This document shows, piece after piece, positions 1 through 7,974 of a stretch of DNA of 64,000 nucleotides. The notes under the pieces are model-generated. The model did not search any database. It was given only the letters and a program-made list of their open reading frames with translations, and was not told where the DNA came from. The position numbers and the translations under genes were made by a program. Source of the stretch: a virus; the IMG/VR virus record IMGVR_UViG_3300049830_000142, positions 62,001 through 126,000 of that record, one strand, 5' to 3'. The stretch's first letter is position 1; the number at the start of each line of letters is the position of its first letter.

Positions 1-1
1 A

Positions 2-310
2 AGCGCTAGCACAAACACACCTGACGCAAACCGTGAACGTGCTTTAATGTTGCAGGAGTTGGTATCTACCGATCCTATCATCAGTAAATTTCCTACACAT
101 CACGTTGTAGATGCTTATCAGCAGATGCTAAGGATTGCTCCAGAACTAAGTAGTGAAAGAGAAGTCACTCGTGCATTCTTAAGGCAGGCTGGTGCTACAC
201 AAGCTATCGATCCGTTCCAAGCTGAGCAGTTGATTAAGGCTAACACTTCATTGTTTAAGCAACATCAACTACAAAAAGGAATTCAACCGTCACCTGAGAA
301 AATAAGCTAA
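2..310 (+). CDS. 3' end of a protein cut by the window edge
   Basis: The frame is open from base 2, so the gene most likely begins before the window; the internal ATG at 47 is probably not the start. The visible 102 residues are helical and polar, with REKAL-type character around RERALMLQELVSTDP and a further stretch SEREVTRAFLRQAG. I have a general impression of similar tails on large phage head-region proteins but cannot name the family. It ends 2 nt before the next gene, consistent with a head-gene operon. Confidence 0.6.
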   Translation, partial: SASTNTPDANRERALMLQELVSTDPIISKFPTHHVVDAYQQMLRIAPELSSEREVTRAFLRQAGATQAIDPFQAEQLIKANTSLFKQHQLQKGIQPSPEKIS

Positions 311-312
311 TT

Positions 313-678
313 ATGGCAAAGCTACGTATTTTACAGACAATAGTTAACGAGAACTTTAACTTCGTCTTTACTATCGACACTGATAGCATTGGCGATGATG
401 ACTTTGCTCGTGTAAAGAAGTTTGGTGCACCTAGTATTAACTTTGGCGGTGCCTTCACTAACGGTACTCAGTCATATACTTTGCCTGATGCGTTCTACGA
501 TTTCCCTGGTGACTTCCCTGTAAATGTATCATTCTCAGGTACTACACCATTTAACACTGCGGTAGAAGCTAACCTAGATTTGTACAGGACAACGATGACA
601 ACTAGAATCACTACTGCTATCACTACACTAAGAGGTTTGTCAGATGGCTTCACTGGTGAATTTATTACCAATATTTAA
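313..678 (+). CDS. hypothetical protein, probable virion component
   Basis: This 121-residue protein has no motif I recognise. It is rich in Thr, Phe and Asn, lacks a signal peptide or membrane segment, and looks beta-rich in its first 90 residues with a helical end. The start is the ATG in a TAATTATG context 2 nt after the preceding stop, the usual junction style here. Its place ahead of the capsid protease suggests a head or vertex role, but that is inferred from position only. Confidence 0.7.
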   Translation: MAKLRILQTIVNENFNFVFTIDTDSIGDDDFARVKKFGAPSINFGGAFTNGTQSYTLPDAFYDFPGDFPVNVSFSGTTPFNTAVEANLDLYRTTMTTRITTAITTLRGLSDGFTGEFITNI

Positions 679-680
679 TT

Positions 681-1322
681 ATGCCAATGGATCAATCAAC
701 ACAACATTTACTAAGTGGCTTACTAACTGACGCTGGCATTGGTGCTGGTGTAGGTGCGGCAGGTATGGGTGCTGCTGAAGCACTTTCACCTGAACAAGAA
801 GGTCACAAGAAGAGCATTCTAAAAAGCATGCTATTAGGTGGTGCAATGGGAGGTCTTACTGGTGCTGGTACAAGAGCTTTTGCCGATACTGTAAGCCCCG
901 ATCTTCAACACGATCCTCGTACTATGCTAGCTTCAATGTTTGAAAACAAACAGGCTCCTGCTCCAGAAGAACACAGTATCATCGGTAACCTAGGTAATGC
1001 GGCAGCTGGACATCCGGCTATTGCAGGTTTAACTGGTGGTGTATTAGGCGGTGGTCTATCTGCTTATCGTAAGAGCGGTATTAACAAAGAAATGGTTGCA
1101 GGTGGTCAGGTGCCTAAGAGTTTACAAGACTACATCAACACTCCAAGAGGTTTACGCTTAGGGCGTTTCCCAACTATGCATCCAGCATCTCACGGTGCTT
1201 TAGCAGGTGTAGGTACTTATGCTGTAAGCAAGCTTCTAAACCAGAATGAAGTAAACAAAGATTTGTACAGCAAGGTAAACAATCCTAATGCTTTGAGTGA
1301 ACACCTCAGTCAACCACAGTAA
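681..1322 (+). CDS. glycine-zipper protein, candidate internal head or ejection protein
   Basis: The 213-residue product carries two or three Gly/Ala-rich hydrophobic stretches (about residues 18-35, 50-65 and 115-130) typical of glycine-zipper membrane-inserting segments. Between the first two lies a polar link with PEQEGH followed by MLLGG. The same layout (PE-Q-H, then ML-GG, then a second glycine zipper) recurs in the proteins at 3348 and 4425, so the three look like distant paralogues. A role in genome ejection or membrane penetration is inferred from composition and head-operon position. Confidence 0.7.
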   Translation: MPMDQSTQHLLSGLLTDAGIGAGVGAAGMGAAEALSPEQEGHKKSILKSMLLGGAMGGLTGAGTRAFADTVSPDLQHDPRTMLASMFENKQAPAPEEHSIIGNLGNAAAGHPAIAGLTGGVLGGGLSAYRKSGINKEMVAGGQVPKSLQDYINTPRGLRLGRFPTMHPASHGALAGVGTYAVSKLLNQNEVNKDLYSKVNNPNALSEHLSQPQ

Positions 1323-1325
1323 CCT

Positions 1326-2687
1326 ATGATAAAGTTCACCAGCAACAACGACTGGGTATTCAATTGTGAGAGCGTAGCAATACTGCGTGATTTCTCCCGT
1401 GACCTAGTTAAAAGGGCCAGTGCTAAGAATCTTGCGAACTACGAAAAAGATCCTAAGCAAGAGCACCTTCACATTATTGCTGTAGGAGCTTACGAAGGAA
1501 CTGGTTTCAACCGTAATGGTGACGCTTTCCTAGAAGAGGACTGCAAAAAGAACCATCACTATTTTTCTAAGAGTAACAGAGCTGTCCATCGCCACCACAA
1601 GAACAAGCCTAACGATCCTAAGTATGGTAATATCAAAGCTGCATCATACAACGATAAGATGCGCAGAATTGAGTTAGTTGTAGGATTGGACAAAGGCGCT
1701 TGCGCAGACATTTTACATGAGCAGGAGACGACTGGTAACACTAACTGGTCTATGGCTTCTAAGCAAGCCGAAGACATCTGTTCATGGTGTGGTCATCATG
1801 CCAAGACTGACAATGACCGTTGTAACCACTTGCCTACTAACATAGGTGAGTTGAATAAGAAGGGTGAGATGTGCGGTATGATCAATCCAGACCCTAGGTG
1901 GTTTGAGATTAGTTATGTGCGCAGACCTGCTGACAGAATTGGTATGAGCTTAGGAAAGGTAGCTTCTGAGATCACTTACAAGTCAGCCGCTTCTTATCTT
2001 AACATCTATGGTGATCTTTATATCCCGGACGATGTACTACTAAGCAAGAAAGCTAGTGACAAACGTGAGCTTTTGAGCAAGCTAGCTGAGATAGAAAAGC
2101 ATATTGATGCAATATCTCATAGCAATCCAGACAACTCTAAAGATAAGTTCATCAAAGATCATGGACACAAGATTAAGCATTCTCCTAATATTGCTCCTGA
2201 CAATATTGAGTCCCTCAGAACGATGGAGCCTAGCATGGTCCTTAAGACACTTGCTGACCATGGTATCGTATTCAGCCCAGAAGATTTTAGCCGTTACCTG
2301 TTCGACAACCAAGTAAAGCCTGGTCATGTAGAAGGTATGAAGAGTCACTTACCACACATCTTCAATCATCTACATAACGAAGACGCTGGCAAAGCAGTGA
2401 ACGATGAGAAGTTTGATCCTGGAGCCGGTACTCCTCCAGCTGAACTAAAGAACTTGGGCGGCAAACTACATGAAGGACATTCTTTACATGAAGGACCTGC
2501 TATTAGACGTGTCATGCACATTGGTGGAGGTAGTCTATCTCCTCATCACGAAGCAACTAAACAAGCAGCTGACCTAGAATTTGCTAAGCAGTACGCTACA
2601 TATAAGTTGGCTGCCCTTAGCTATATGAACGAACAGGGTAAGCTAACTGATGATGTAATCTTAAACGCAGTATTGCAGAACCAGTAA
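1326..2687 (+). CDS. capsid maturation (prohead) protease
   Basis: This 453-residue protein resembles phage prohead proteases of the HK97/T4 gp21 type, which clear scaffold and trim head proteins. The N-terminal half has the expected pattern: G-x-NRNGDAF near residue 62, a histidine cluster HRHHKNK at 88-94 as the likely catalytic His, and NWSMASK with Ser142 as the probable nucleophile. It is followed by a zinc-knuckle-like C152-x2-C155...C166-x-H168. The C-terminal 200 residues are polar and may be self-cleaved. Position upstream of scaffold-like and capsid genes agrees. The exact protease clan is my inference. Confidence 0.75.
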   Translation: MIKFTSNNDWVFNCESVAILRDFSRDLVKRASAKNLANYEKDPKQEHLHIIAVGAYEGTGFNRNGDAFLEEDCKKNHHYFSKSNRAVHRHHKNKPNDPKYGNIKAASYNDKMRRIELVVGLDKGACADILHEQETTGNTNWSMASKQAEDICSWCGHHAKTDNDRCNHLPTNIGELNKKGEMCGMINPDPRWFEISYVRRPADRIGMSLGKVASEITYKSAASYLNIYGDLYIPDDVLLSKKASDKRELLSKLAEIEKHIDAISHSNPDNSKDKFIKDHGHKIKHSPNIAPDNIESLRTMEPSMVLKTLADHGIVFSPEDFSRYLFDNQVKPGHVEGMKSHLPHIFNHLHNEDAGKAVNDEKFDPGAGTPPAELKNLGGKLHEGHSLHEGPAIRRVMHIGGGSLSPHHEATKQAADLEFAKQYATYKLAALSYMNEQGKLTDDVILNAVLQNQ

Positions 2688-2688
2688 T

Positions 2689-3102
2689 ATGACACGCACT
2701 TATCAGACGATGAACCTAAACAACATAACCGAAAAGTTAGAGTTAGCTGAGATGGTTCAAAATAATGCGTTACTCGCTTCTAGCGCTGGTATTTGGCAAC
2801 TTAATCTAACTACTGACAATGTAATCTGGGATAACCGAATGCTTGAGATCTTTGAGTTTGACGAAGATTATTTCAAAAACAGTTATCACGGTTTTGAGGA
2901 ACTAATTTTACCTGAATATCATGAAGAGATTAGAGCTAAGTTATTGGCATGTCAAACCGGTATTGCTCCATTTTGCTCAGTCTATAAAGTAAAGTCAAAG
3001 AACTCCAAAGGTTACAAGACTGTTTTAGGTAAGGGCAATATTGTAATAGAAGAAGATGAGACTAGGATGATGCACGGTATCTGTGTCGAAATCTTGGAAT
3101 AA
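2689..3102 (+). CDS. stand-alone PAS-domain protein
   Basis: The 137-residue protein matches a single PAS fold of the PAS_3 kind over about residues 28-137. It has GIWQLNLTTDNVIWDNRMLEIF at the start of the fold in pieces such as GIWQ, WDNRM and IFEFDE, then a pro-rich helix LILPEYHEEIRAKL matching the 'HPDD' helix position, and a final strand MHGICVEI. There is no attached kinase, cyclase or DNA-binding domain. PAS domains bind small ligands or mediate protein contacts. It sits 1 nt after the protease gene in the head operon. A PAS protein there is unusual, and the ligand is unknown. Confidence 0.65.
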   Translation: MTRTYQTMNLNNITEKLELAEMVQNNALLASSAGIWQLNLTTDNVIWDNRMLEIFEFDEDYFKNSYHGFEELILPEYHEEIRAKLLACQTGIAPFCSVYKVKSKNSKGYKTVLGKGNIVIEEDETRMMHGICVEILE

Positions 3103-3106
3103 TTTT

Positions 3107-3355
3107 ATGCTTAAGTCAACTATGAGAGTGTTGCGTAGGTATCCGTTAGTTACTGCGGTACTAGACTATTTTCTTGCTAAACTGCAAGTCATTATCATTT
3201 CAGTTGTAGTGGCTCTCATTACCTTAGTCTATCAGCATCACGCTACACATAACCAGATCTGGAATGAGACTGGTAATCATTTTCAAGACTTAGTAAAGAT
3301 CGTTCAGCAACAGGATTTGGTAATCAAAGAGCTAACGAATAACATATATGAATAA
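3107..3355 (+). CDS. small single-pass membrane protein
   Basis: I chose the ATG at 3107, just after the previous stop in the usual TAATTTT-ATG context, over a GTG at 3083 inside the upstream gene. The 82-residue product has a basic N-terminus (MRVLRRYP), one hydrophobic segment around residues 28-46 (IIISVVVALITLVY) and a polar helical tail. It overlaps the next gene by 8 nt. The layout could suit a holin-like, anti-holin or virion membrane protein, but no family is recognisable. Confidence 0.65.
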   Translation: MLKSTMRVLRRYPLVTAVLDYFLAKLQVIIISVVVALITLVYQHHATHNQIWNETGNHFQDLVKIVQQQDLVIKELTNNIYE

Positions 3356-3770
3356 GGAAGCATTTGATCGTGGCTTTGTTAAAGCTGCTCTCGATAACGG
3401 CATAAATATTTTGCAGGCCACTGAACTACTAAAGTTAGCAGACGGCAATCAAGCGTTGATGACAGGTATTGGTGGATTAGCCGGTGGCTTAGGCGGAGGC
3501 CTAGGAGGTGCACTAAAAGGTTTTGGAATGGGTGCGCCAATAGGTGCTATTTATGGTGGACTGCGTGAGCATGAAAAACCTGAAAATCAGAGGCATACGG
3601 TTAAGGCTATGTTAGATAAAGGATTACTTGGTGGTAGCTTAGGAGCAGGCGCAGGTGGATTAGTCGGCGGAGGTATGGGAGCTATAGGTGGTGCAGCTGC
3701 TGGTTACAATATGGGAAACTTTCAGCAGACACTCGAACAGCTAGGACAATTACCTGTGTTAAATAAATAA
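3348..3770 (+). CDS. glycine-zipper internal protein with AFxxGFxKAA motif
   Basis: The 140-residue protein opens with the motif AFDRGFVKAALDNGI...ATELLKLA, shared with the proteins at 4425 (internal) and 5388 (N-terminal). The rest is two long Gly/Ala zippers (about residues 38-70 and 92-122) flanking the polar link EHEKPENQRHTVKAMLDKG. The architecture suggests a capsid-packaged protein whose N-terminal helix directs it into the prohead and whose zippers insert in membranes at ejection. This function is inference. It may be a paralogue of the 681 and 4425 products. Confidence 0.7.
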   Translation: MNKEAFDRGFVKAALDNGINILQATELLKLADGNQALMTGIGGLAGGLGGGLGGALKGFGMGAPIGAIYGGLREHEKPENQRHTVKAMLDKGLLGGSLGAGAGGLVGGGMGAIGGAAAGYNMGNFQQTLEQLGQLPVLNK

Positions 3771-3772
3771 TT

Positions 3773-4441
3773 ATGTCAGAACTGAAATGTAAAAAGTTTG
3801 AATGCTTAGAGTGTAAAAAATCTTTTCAAAAGATAGATTATTTAGGAACGGTGAAATACTGTTCTAGACTTTGTGGTAATATAGCTAAAGCAAAAAATCG
3901 TAATAAAAAAGCTACTGTAAAATGCAAAGAATGCCGCAAACCATTTTTAGCTCAAGAAGGTAGGCTTAAGAGTGGAAAAGGTAAGTTTTGTTCCACCGGA
4001 TGTTTTAGGACATACCAAAATAAAAAGGTACAGTTGCAATGTAAGAATTGCGATAAACTTTACAAAAGAAGTCCTAGTATATCTAAGGTATCTAGATTCT
4101 GCTGTCGTAGGTGCTGTACAATTTATACGCTTAAGAGCATGCCGAACAAAGAAACATCCATAGAAATTAAGATAAGAAAATTTCTAGATGAATCAAAGAT
4201 ACCGTATAAAGCACAGGTAGGTATAGGTAATATCACTGTAGCAGATTTTGTTTCTGGTAAAAATGTTTTTATGGCAGATGGAGACTATTGGCATAATTTA
4301 CCTAGGCGTCAATACCGTGATAAAAAAATCAATGACAAACTAACTAAATTAGGTTATTCTGTACATAGATTTTGGGAACACGACATACATAACAATTTTG
4401 ATCAAGTTAAGGAAAGGATAATGCATGCCAGCTGTCAGTAA
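3773..4441 (+). CDS. free-standing Vsr-like homing endonuclease with zinc knuckles
   Basis: The N-terminal 120 residues hold several CxxC pairs (C11/C14, C30/C34, C51/C54, C73/C77, C90/C93, C110-C115), suggesting tandem zinc-binding units for DNA contact. The C-terminal half, from about residue 128, fits a Vsr/EDxHD-type PD-(D/E)xK nuclease: Glu131 in the first helix, ADF with Asp158, DGDYWHN at 169-175, and RFWEHDI at 199-205. The gene is more A/T-rich than its neighbours and its last 17 nt overlap the next gene, as expected for an intergenic homing insertion. Confidence 0.75.
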   Translation: MSELKCKKFECLECKKSFQKIDYLGTVKYCSRLCGNIAKAKNRNKKATVKCKECRKPFLAQEGRLKSGKGKFCSTGCFRTYQNKKVQLQCKNCDKLYKRSPSISKVSRFCCRRCCTIYTLKSMPNKETSIEIKIRKFLDESKIPYKAQVGIGNITVADFVSGKNVFMADGDYWHNLPRRQYRDKKINDKLTKLGYSVHRFWEHDIHNNFDQVKERIMHASCQ

Positions 4442-5324
4442 AAGTCAACAAAGGTTATTCGGCATGATTCATGCATATCAAACCGGTAAACTAAAAAAGG
4501 CTCCTTCTAAGATCAAGCATGTCGCATCGAATATTTCTATGACAAGCGCAACACATTTTGCAGAGACTAAGCATAAGGGCTTACGTAATAAAGTGAAGAA
4601 GATCGCAAACAATATGGATTTGGTACTAAATCATCCTAGTGCACCAAAATTATCTAAACGCAGACATAACATGTTAAATGACTATGGTAGATATCTTAAC
4701 GGCGAACTAGAAAATGATCCTACAGAAAAAAAGGCAGGTTGGTACGAAGACTTCCGTAGAAACGAAGTTAACCATGTAGTTGGCCACTACTCTCCTAAAG
4801 AATTAAAAGACATGAAAGGACTTGACGTTAAGCATGGTAGTCATCCGGACGAAGCCGAAGACAAACAATTAATTAAGGAAGTTGTGAAACCATCAGCAAT
4901 TAAGAAACAAGCATTTGAAAGAGGATTCATCAAAGCAGCCACTGACTTAGGTGTTAATCCATTACTAGCAGTAAATTTATTGAAGAAGGCATGGAACCTA
5001 CCCGAAGCCGCAAGCGATATAACAGGCATTGCAGATCCAGCTAAACTACAAGCACTTGAAATAGGTGCTGCAGGTCAAGCTGTGGGCGGTGCAGGTTTAG
5101 GTGGACTAGCTGGTGCAGGTTTAGGTGGACTAGCTGGTTACTTTGGCGGTCGCAATAAAGAACATCCGGAACAAGATCATTCAATGCGCGATATGCTATT
5201 GGGCGGTCTAGGTGGTGCCGGTCTTGGTGCGGCTGGTGGTGGACTGTATGGAGGAATGCACGGTGCTAAGCCTTTGCAGGAGTACATTCAAAGTCATCCA
5301 CGCATTATGGATCCACAACAGTAA
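4425..5324 (+). CDS. DUF3008-like / AFxxGFxKAA / glycine-zipper chimera
   Basis: The 299-residue protein joins three parts. Residues 1-55 match the DUF3008 pattern (MPAVSKSQQRLFGM, then THFAETKHKGL). A polar middle region leads to AFERGFIKAATDLGV...VNLLKKA near residues 163-190. The end (about 210-285) is a double glycine zipper interrupted by KEHPEQDHSMRDMLLGG. The ATG at 4425 lies inside the upstream endonuclease gene but gives the canonical DUF3008 N-terminus, so the endonuclease appears to have inserted just ahead of it. Likely a head-internal protein, by the same reasoning as the 3348 product. Confidence 0.75.
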   Translation: MPAVSKSQQRLFGMIHAYQTGKLKKAPSKIKHVASNISMTSATHFAETKHKGLRNKVKKIANNMDLVLNHPSAPKLSKRRHNMLNDYGRYLNGELENDPTEKKAGWYEDFRRNEVNHVVGHYSPKELKDMKGLDVKHGSHPDEAEDKQLIKEVVKPSAIKKQAFERGFIKAATDLGVNPLLAVNLLKKAWNLPEAASDITGIADPAKLQALEIGAAGQAVGGAGLGGLAGAGLGGLAGYFGGRNKEHPEQDHSMRDMLLGGLGGAGLGAAGGGLYGGMHGAKPLQEYIQSHPRIMDPQQ

Positions 5325-5352
5325 AATAACTGTTTACAACACTTAGGAAACT

Positions 5353-5373
5353 CAGTAATATTATAACAACGAC
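5353..5373 (+). promoter_or_regulatory. candidate late promoter (shared 21-nt motif, copy 1)
   Basis: A 21-nt stretch upstream of the 5388 gene matches 19 of 21 positions at 12484-12504 upstream of the sheath gene. The core is TAATATTAT (5356-5364), followed by AACAACGAC-type sequence. A -10-like box without an obvious -35 would fit a phage late promoter. The two copies precede two major structural genes in otherwise rare gaps. Confidence 0.45.
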
Positions 5374-5387
5374 CAACGGATTAATTT

Positions 5388-6218
5388 ATGAACGAACTTT
5401 ACGCACAAGCATTTGTTAAGCAAGCTACAGCTAATGGTCTTCCACAACAGAAGATCGCAGCTATTCTAAGCCGCGCAGAACAAATTGCACAAAGACAGAC
5501 TAAGACTGCTTCAGTTAAGTCAAACCAAAATTTTGACTTAGTTACCAGCCTTCTAAAAGCAGCAGGTATGGAGAAGAACGCTTCTTCAATCAGCTTTACA
5601 CACGGCATCCTTAATGAAGCTTTCATGAACGGTGCTAATCTTAACGAAGCTGTTCAGTTTACCAAAACAGCTCTAGACGCATCTGCAAAGCGCGTACAAT
5701 TTATGCAGAAGGTTGCGGCAATCGCAAACCATCCTACGCTCAGCCAATGGGCTGAAGGTTTTCTCGGCAGTGCAAAACTAGCCGGCATGACACAGGATGA
5801 CGCAGTAGCTCTCATGGTTGACCTCGTCGACAAAGAGAAGCGTGCTGGCGGTGATGACGCAATGTTCAAGCAACCTACTGATGGCGCTCCGGCTCCGGAA
5901 AGTGATCCAGCAGCAGGCGCACCTCCAATGGGCGGCGCAGGTGGTCCTCCTCCAGGAGATCCATCGGGTGGTCAAGGCCAGCCTGGCGGCGGTGATCCTC
6001 AGATCGCTCAAATTTTACAAGAACTCCAGAGCTTGCCTCCGGAAGTTCAGCAACAAGTTATCCAACAGCTTTTATCAGCCATAGGCGGCGGCCAAGGCGG
6101 ACCAGGACCAGCAGGAGCACCTCCGATGGGTGGTCCCGCAGGCGCACCTCCTCCAGGAGCTCCTCCGATGGGTGGCCCAGGTGGCCCACCTCCAGCCGGC
6201 CCTCAAGGTCCTGCCTAA
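5388..6218 (+). CDS. head-region protein with three GFxKAA-like repeats and a Pro/Gly tail
   Basis: The first 155 residues contain three related helical units. They begin near residue 4 (AQAFVKQATANGL...ILSRA), near 68 (THGILNEAFMNGA...FTKTA) and near 121 (AEGFLGSAKLAGM...LMVDL). The last 110 residues are Pro/Gly-rich with repeated PPMGG and GPPP units and one helix LQELQSLPPEVQQQVIQQLL. I infer a prohead core or scaffold-associated protein from the operon. No enzyme motif is present. A promoter-like motif lies 15-35 nt upstream. Confidence 0.7.
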   Translation: MNELYAQAFVKQATANGLPQQKIAAILSRAEQIAQRQTKTASVKSNQNFDLVTSLLKAAGMEKNASSISFTHGILNEAFMNGANLNEAVQFTKTALDASAKRVQFMQKVAAIANHPTLSQWAEGFLGSAKLAGMTQDDAVALMVDLVDKEKRAGGDDAMFKQPTDGAPAPESDPAAGAPPMGGAGGPPPGDPSGGQGQPGGGDPQIAQILQELQSLPPEVQQQVIQQLLSAIGGGQGGPGPAGAPPMGGPAGAPPPGAPPMGGPGGPPPAGPQGPA

Positions 6219-6253
6219 TGATAAATATTAACAAATAACCATCAAATAACTAT

Positions 6254-7432
6254 ATGGGAAAGATCACTAAACACGCCGAATTTATGGAGACACTCCAGAC
6301 TATGATTAGCAAAGAAGCTTCAGGCCCGGCTAAGTCTACTGGTGCAGCAGATGTCACTGGTAAACCCGGCGCTGACACACACTATCAATCAGTACCGAAA
6401 GAGACTGAGCACGTTGACAAGAATAAAGAAGGTCATCCTGAACACAACCCTCAAGAATTTAAGCAAGAGAAGGGCCATAAGGAAGGCGACATTACTGGCA
6501 AGGGTGGCAAGACTGCTGAGGCAACTAAAGAAGCCGCAGCTGTTACTCCTCCTGACACCAAAGCTCCTGCCGCAGCTAAGGAAGATAGTTCAACTACTAT
6601 CTCTCAAACTGAACAGAAGAAGATGGCGTCAGCCGAAGCTCCTGCTCACGAGAAGCTCGCACAACTAGGCGAACAACTATTGGCAGCTATTAGCGAGATG
6701 CAGAAGTCCGCTTCTGGTCCTGCTAAGTCCACTGGTGCCGCAGACGTCACTGGTAAGCCTGGTGCTGATACTCACTACCAATCTGTTTCTAAGGAACACG
6801 AGAAGGTTGACAAGAACAAAGAAGGCAAGCCTGAAAATAATCCTCAAGAATTCAAGCAAGAAAAGGGTCACAAAGAAAAAGATATCACTGGTAAGGGTGG
6901 TAAGACTGCTGAAGAACTTGAACTTGACAAGGAAGCTAGCTTTGCACTTGGTCGCGAATTTGCTCGCTCATACTTGAGCAAGACTGCGTCTGTAGAAGCT
7001 CCTATCTATAAGGAAGCTGGTCGTCGTGACTTCGAGGCTCTGATCGCTCAAGCATCAGCTGAACTTGATACTGAAGGTAAGTCTAAGCAAGCCCAAATTT
7101 CTAAACAAGCTGCTGTTGAAGACGAATCACTTCAGATTAAGCAAGCTGAGGAAGCTGGCGCTCAGTACTTCCAACAGTTGCTAAAGCAAGCTCAGGCAGA
7201 AGAACAGGCAAACTTGGTTAAGTCCGCTTTCGAACAGAAAGTAGCTCAGATCAACGCTGCTAAGGAAGCCGCAGAAAAGAAGGCTAACGAACTTACTGCT
7301 AAGATCGCAGCTTACGAAACTGAAAAAGAAAAAGTAGCTGAAGAAGCTAAGTTGGACGCTAAACTCGCTCAATGGGGTAGGTTCGTCGTAGAAGACGTTA
7401 TCACTCGCCTCAAGAATGAGCCTGTTAAGTAA
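6254..7432 (+). CDS. scaffold-like coiled-coil protein with duplicated 68-residue module
   Basis: The 392-residue, Lys/Glu/Ala-rich protein contains a near-perfect duplication of 68 residues (22-89 and 153-220) with GADTHYQSV, HVDKNKEG and KGHKE-DITGKGGKTAE. Residues 250-392 form a long charged helix or coiled coil (AAKEAAEKKANELTAKIAAYE). Composition, length and place before the decoration and capsid genes suit a scaffold or prohead core protein removed by the protease encoded at 1326. That assignment is inference. The repeats are DNA-level direct repeats that could recombine. Confidence 0.65.
   Translation: MGKITKHAEFMETLQTMISKEASGPAKSTGAADVTGKPGADTHYQSVPKETEHVDKNKEGHPEHNPQEFKQEKGHKEGDITGKGGKTAEATKEAAAVTPPDTKAPAAAKEDSSTTISQTEQKKMASAEAPAHEKLAQLGEQLLAAISEMQKSASGPAKSTGAADVTGKPGADTHYQSVSKEHEKVDKNKEGKPENNPQEFKQEKGHKEKDITGKGGKTAEELELDKEASFALGREFARSYLSKTASVEAPIYKEAGRRDFEALIAQASAELDTEGKSKQAQISKQAAVEDESLQIKQAEEAGAQYFQQLLKQAQAEEQANLVKSAFEQKVAQINAAKEAAEKKANELTAKIAAYETEKEKVAEEAKLDAKLAQWGRFVVEDVITRLKNEPVK
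6317..6520 (+). repeat. direct repeat A of the scaffold-like gene
   Basis: Encodes residues 22-89 of the 6254 product, starting ASGPAKSTGAADVTGKPG. It matches the copy at 6710-6913 along its whole length at the protein level, with a few substitutions (for example HPEHNPQ versus KPENNPQ). Confidence 0.9.
6710..6913 (+). repeat. direct repeat B of the scaffold-like gene
   Basis: Encodes residues 153-220 of the same protein. Synonymous codon differences from copy A show the duplication is not recent. Confidence 0.9.
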
Positions 7433-7589
7433 ATTACAAGGTAGATTACACGGTAAGCCGGAAGATTCGAAACCTTCCGGCGAACCAAAGACTGTAAGCT
7501 CTTTAGAGAGCCTACCTGAGGACGAGCAACTGAAGGTTCTCGATTACCTGAACACAGTCAAAGATTTACATAAAGAACATGGACAATAA
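7416..7589 (+). CDS. small protein bridging scaffold and next gene
   Basis: A 57-residue frame fills what otherwise looks like a 146-nt gap. It starts with ATG at 7416 inside the end of the scaffold-like gene (17-nt overlap) and ends 11 nt inside the next gene. The product begins MSLLSKLQGRLHGKPED and is polar with a C-terminal helix LPEDEQLKVLDYLNTVKDL. Such staggered overlaps are the norm in this genome, which supports its being real. Function unknown; possibly a prohead accessory protein. Confidence 0.55.
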   Translation: MSLLSKLQGRLHGKPEDSKPSGEPKTVSSLESLPEDEQLKVLDYLNTVKDLHKEHGQ

Positions 7590-7974
7590 ATTCTTGCATC
7601 AAGCAGCGATGTTCGTTAAACTAGCAATAGAAGTTAACGAGGATCTGCAAGATAAGCTCTTGACGAAAGTCAAAGAAGCAACCGTTCGTGAGTTAGACAA
7701 GGAGAAATACCGTGTCGCACTAACTAAAGCTGCAGACGCTCTTTATGATTCGGATTTCCTAACGGACGAACACGAAAAAAGAACTTTTCTAAGGAAGGCA
7801 GCAGAAGACCCAGTCTATGTGTTGCGTACATTAGAAAAAGTTTGCGAGGCGGCAGACGTTGCCCAGATCGGCAAGCCTGCGCGAGTAGCAGCCAGACCCA
7901 AGGAAGCAGAGTACGATCCAGTTTATGAAGCTGCATTCGGATTTTCCGGAAGCAGAGGTATCGTAGACGAATAA
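7579..7974 (+). CDS. hypothetical helical head protein
   Basis: The 131-residue, charged, mostly helical protein opens FLHQAAMFVKLAIEV, which faintly recalls the FVKxA motif of the neighbouring internal proteins. It ends with an aromatic patch YEAAFGFSGSRG. No catalytic motif or membrane segment is visible. Position between scaffold-like and decoration-like genes suggests a prohead component. Confidence 0.65.
   Translation: MDNKFLHQAAMFVKLAIEVNEDLQDKLLTKVKEATVRELDKEKYRVALTKAADALYDSDFLTDEHEKRTFLRKAAEDPVYVLRTLEKVCEAADVAQIGKPARVAARPKEAEYDPVYEAAFGFSGSRGIVDE

Noticed and set aside
5399-6084. Several frames of 70-88 residues on both strands in the 5388 gene
   Set aside because: They overlap a well-supported gene with clear protein repeats and have no independent start signals.
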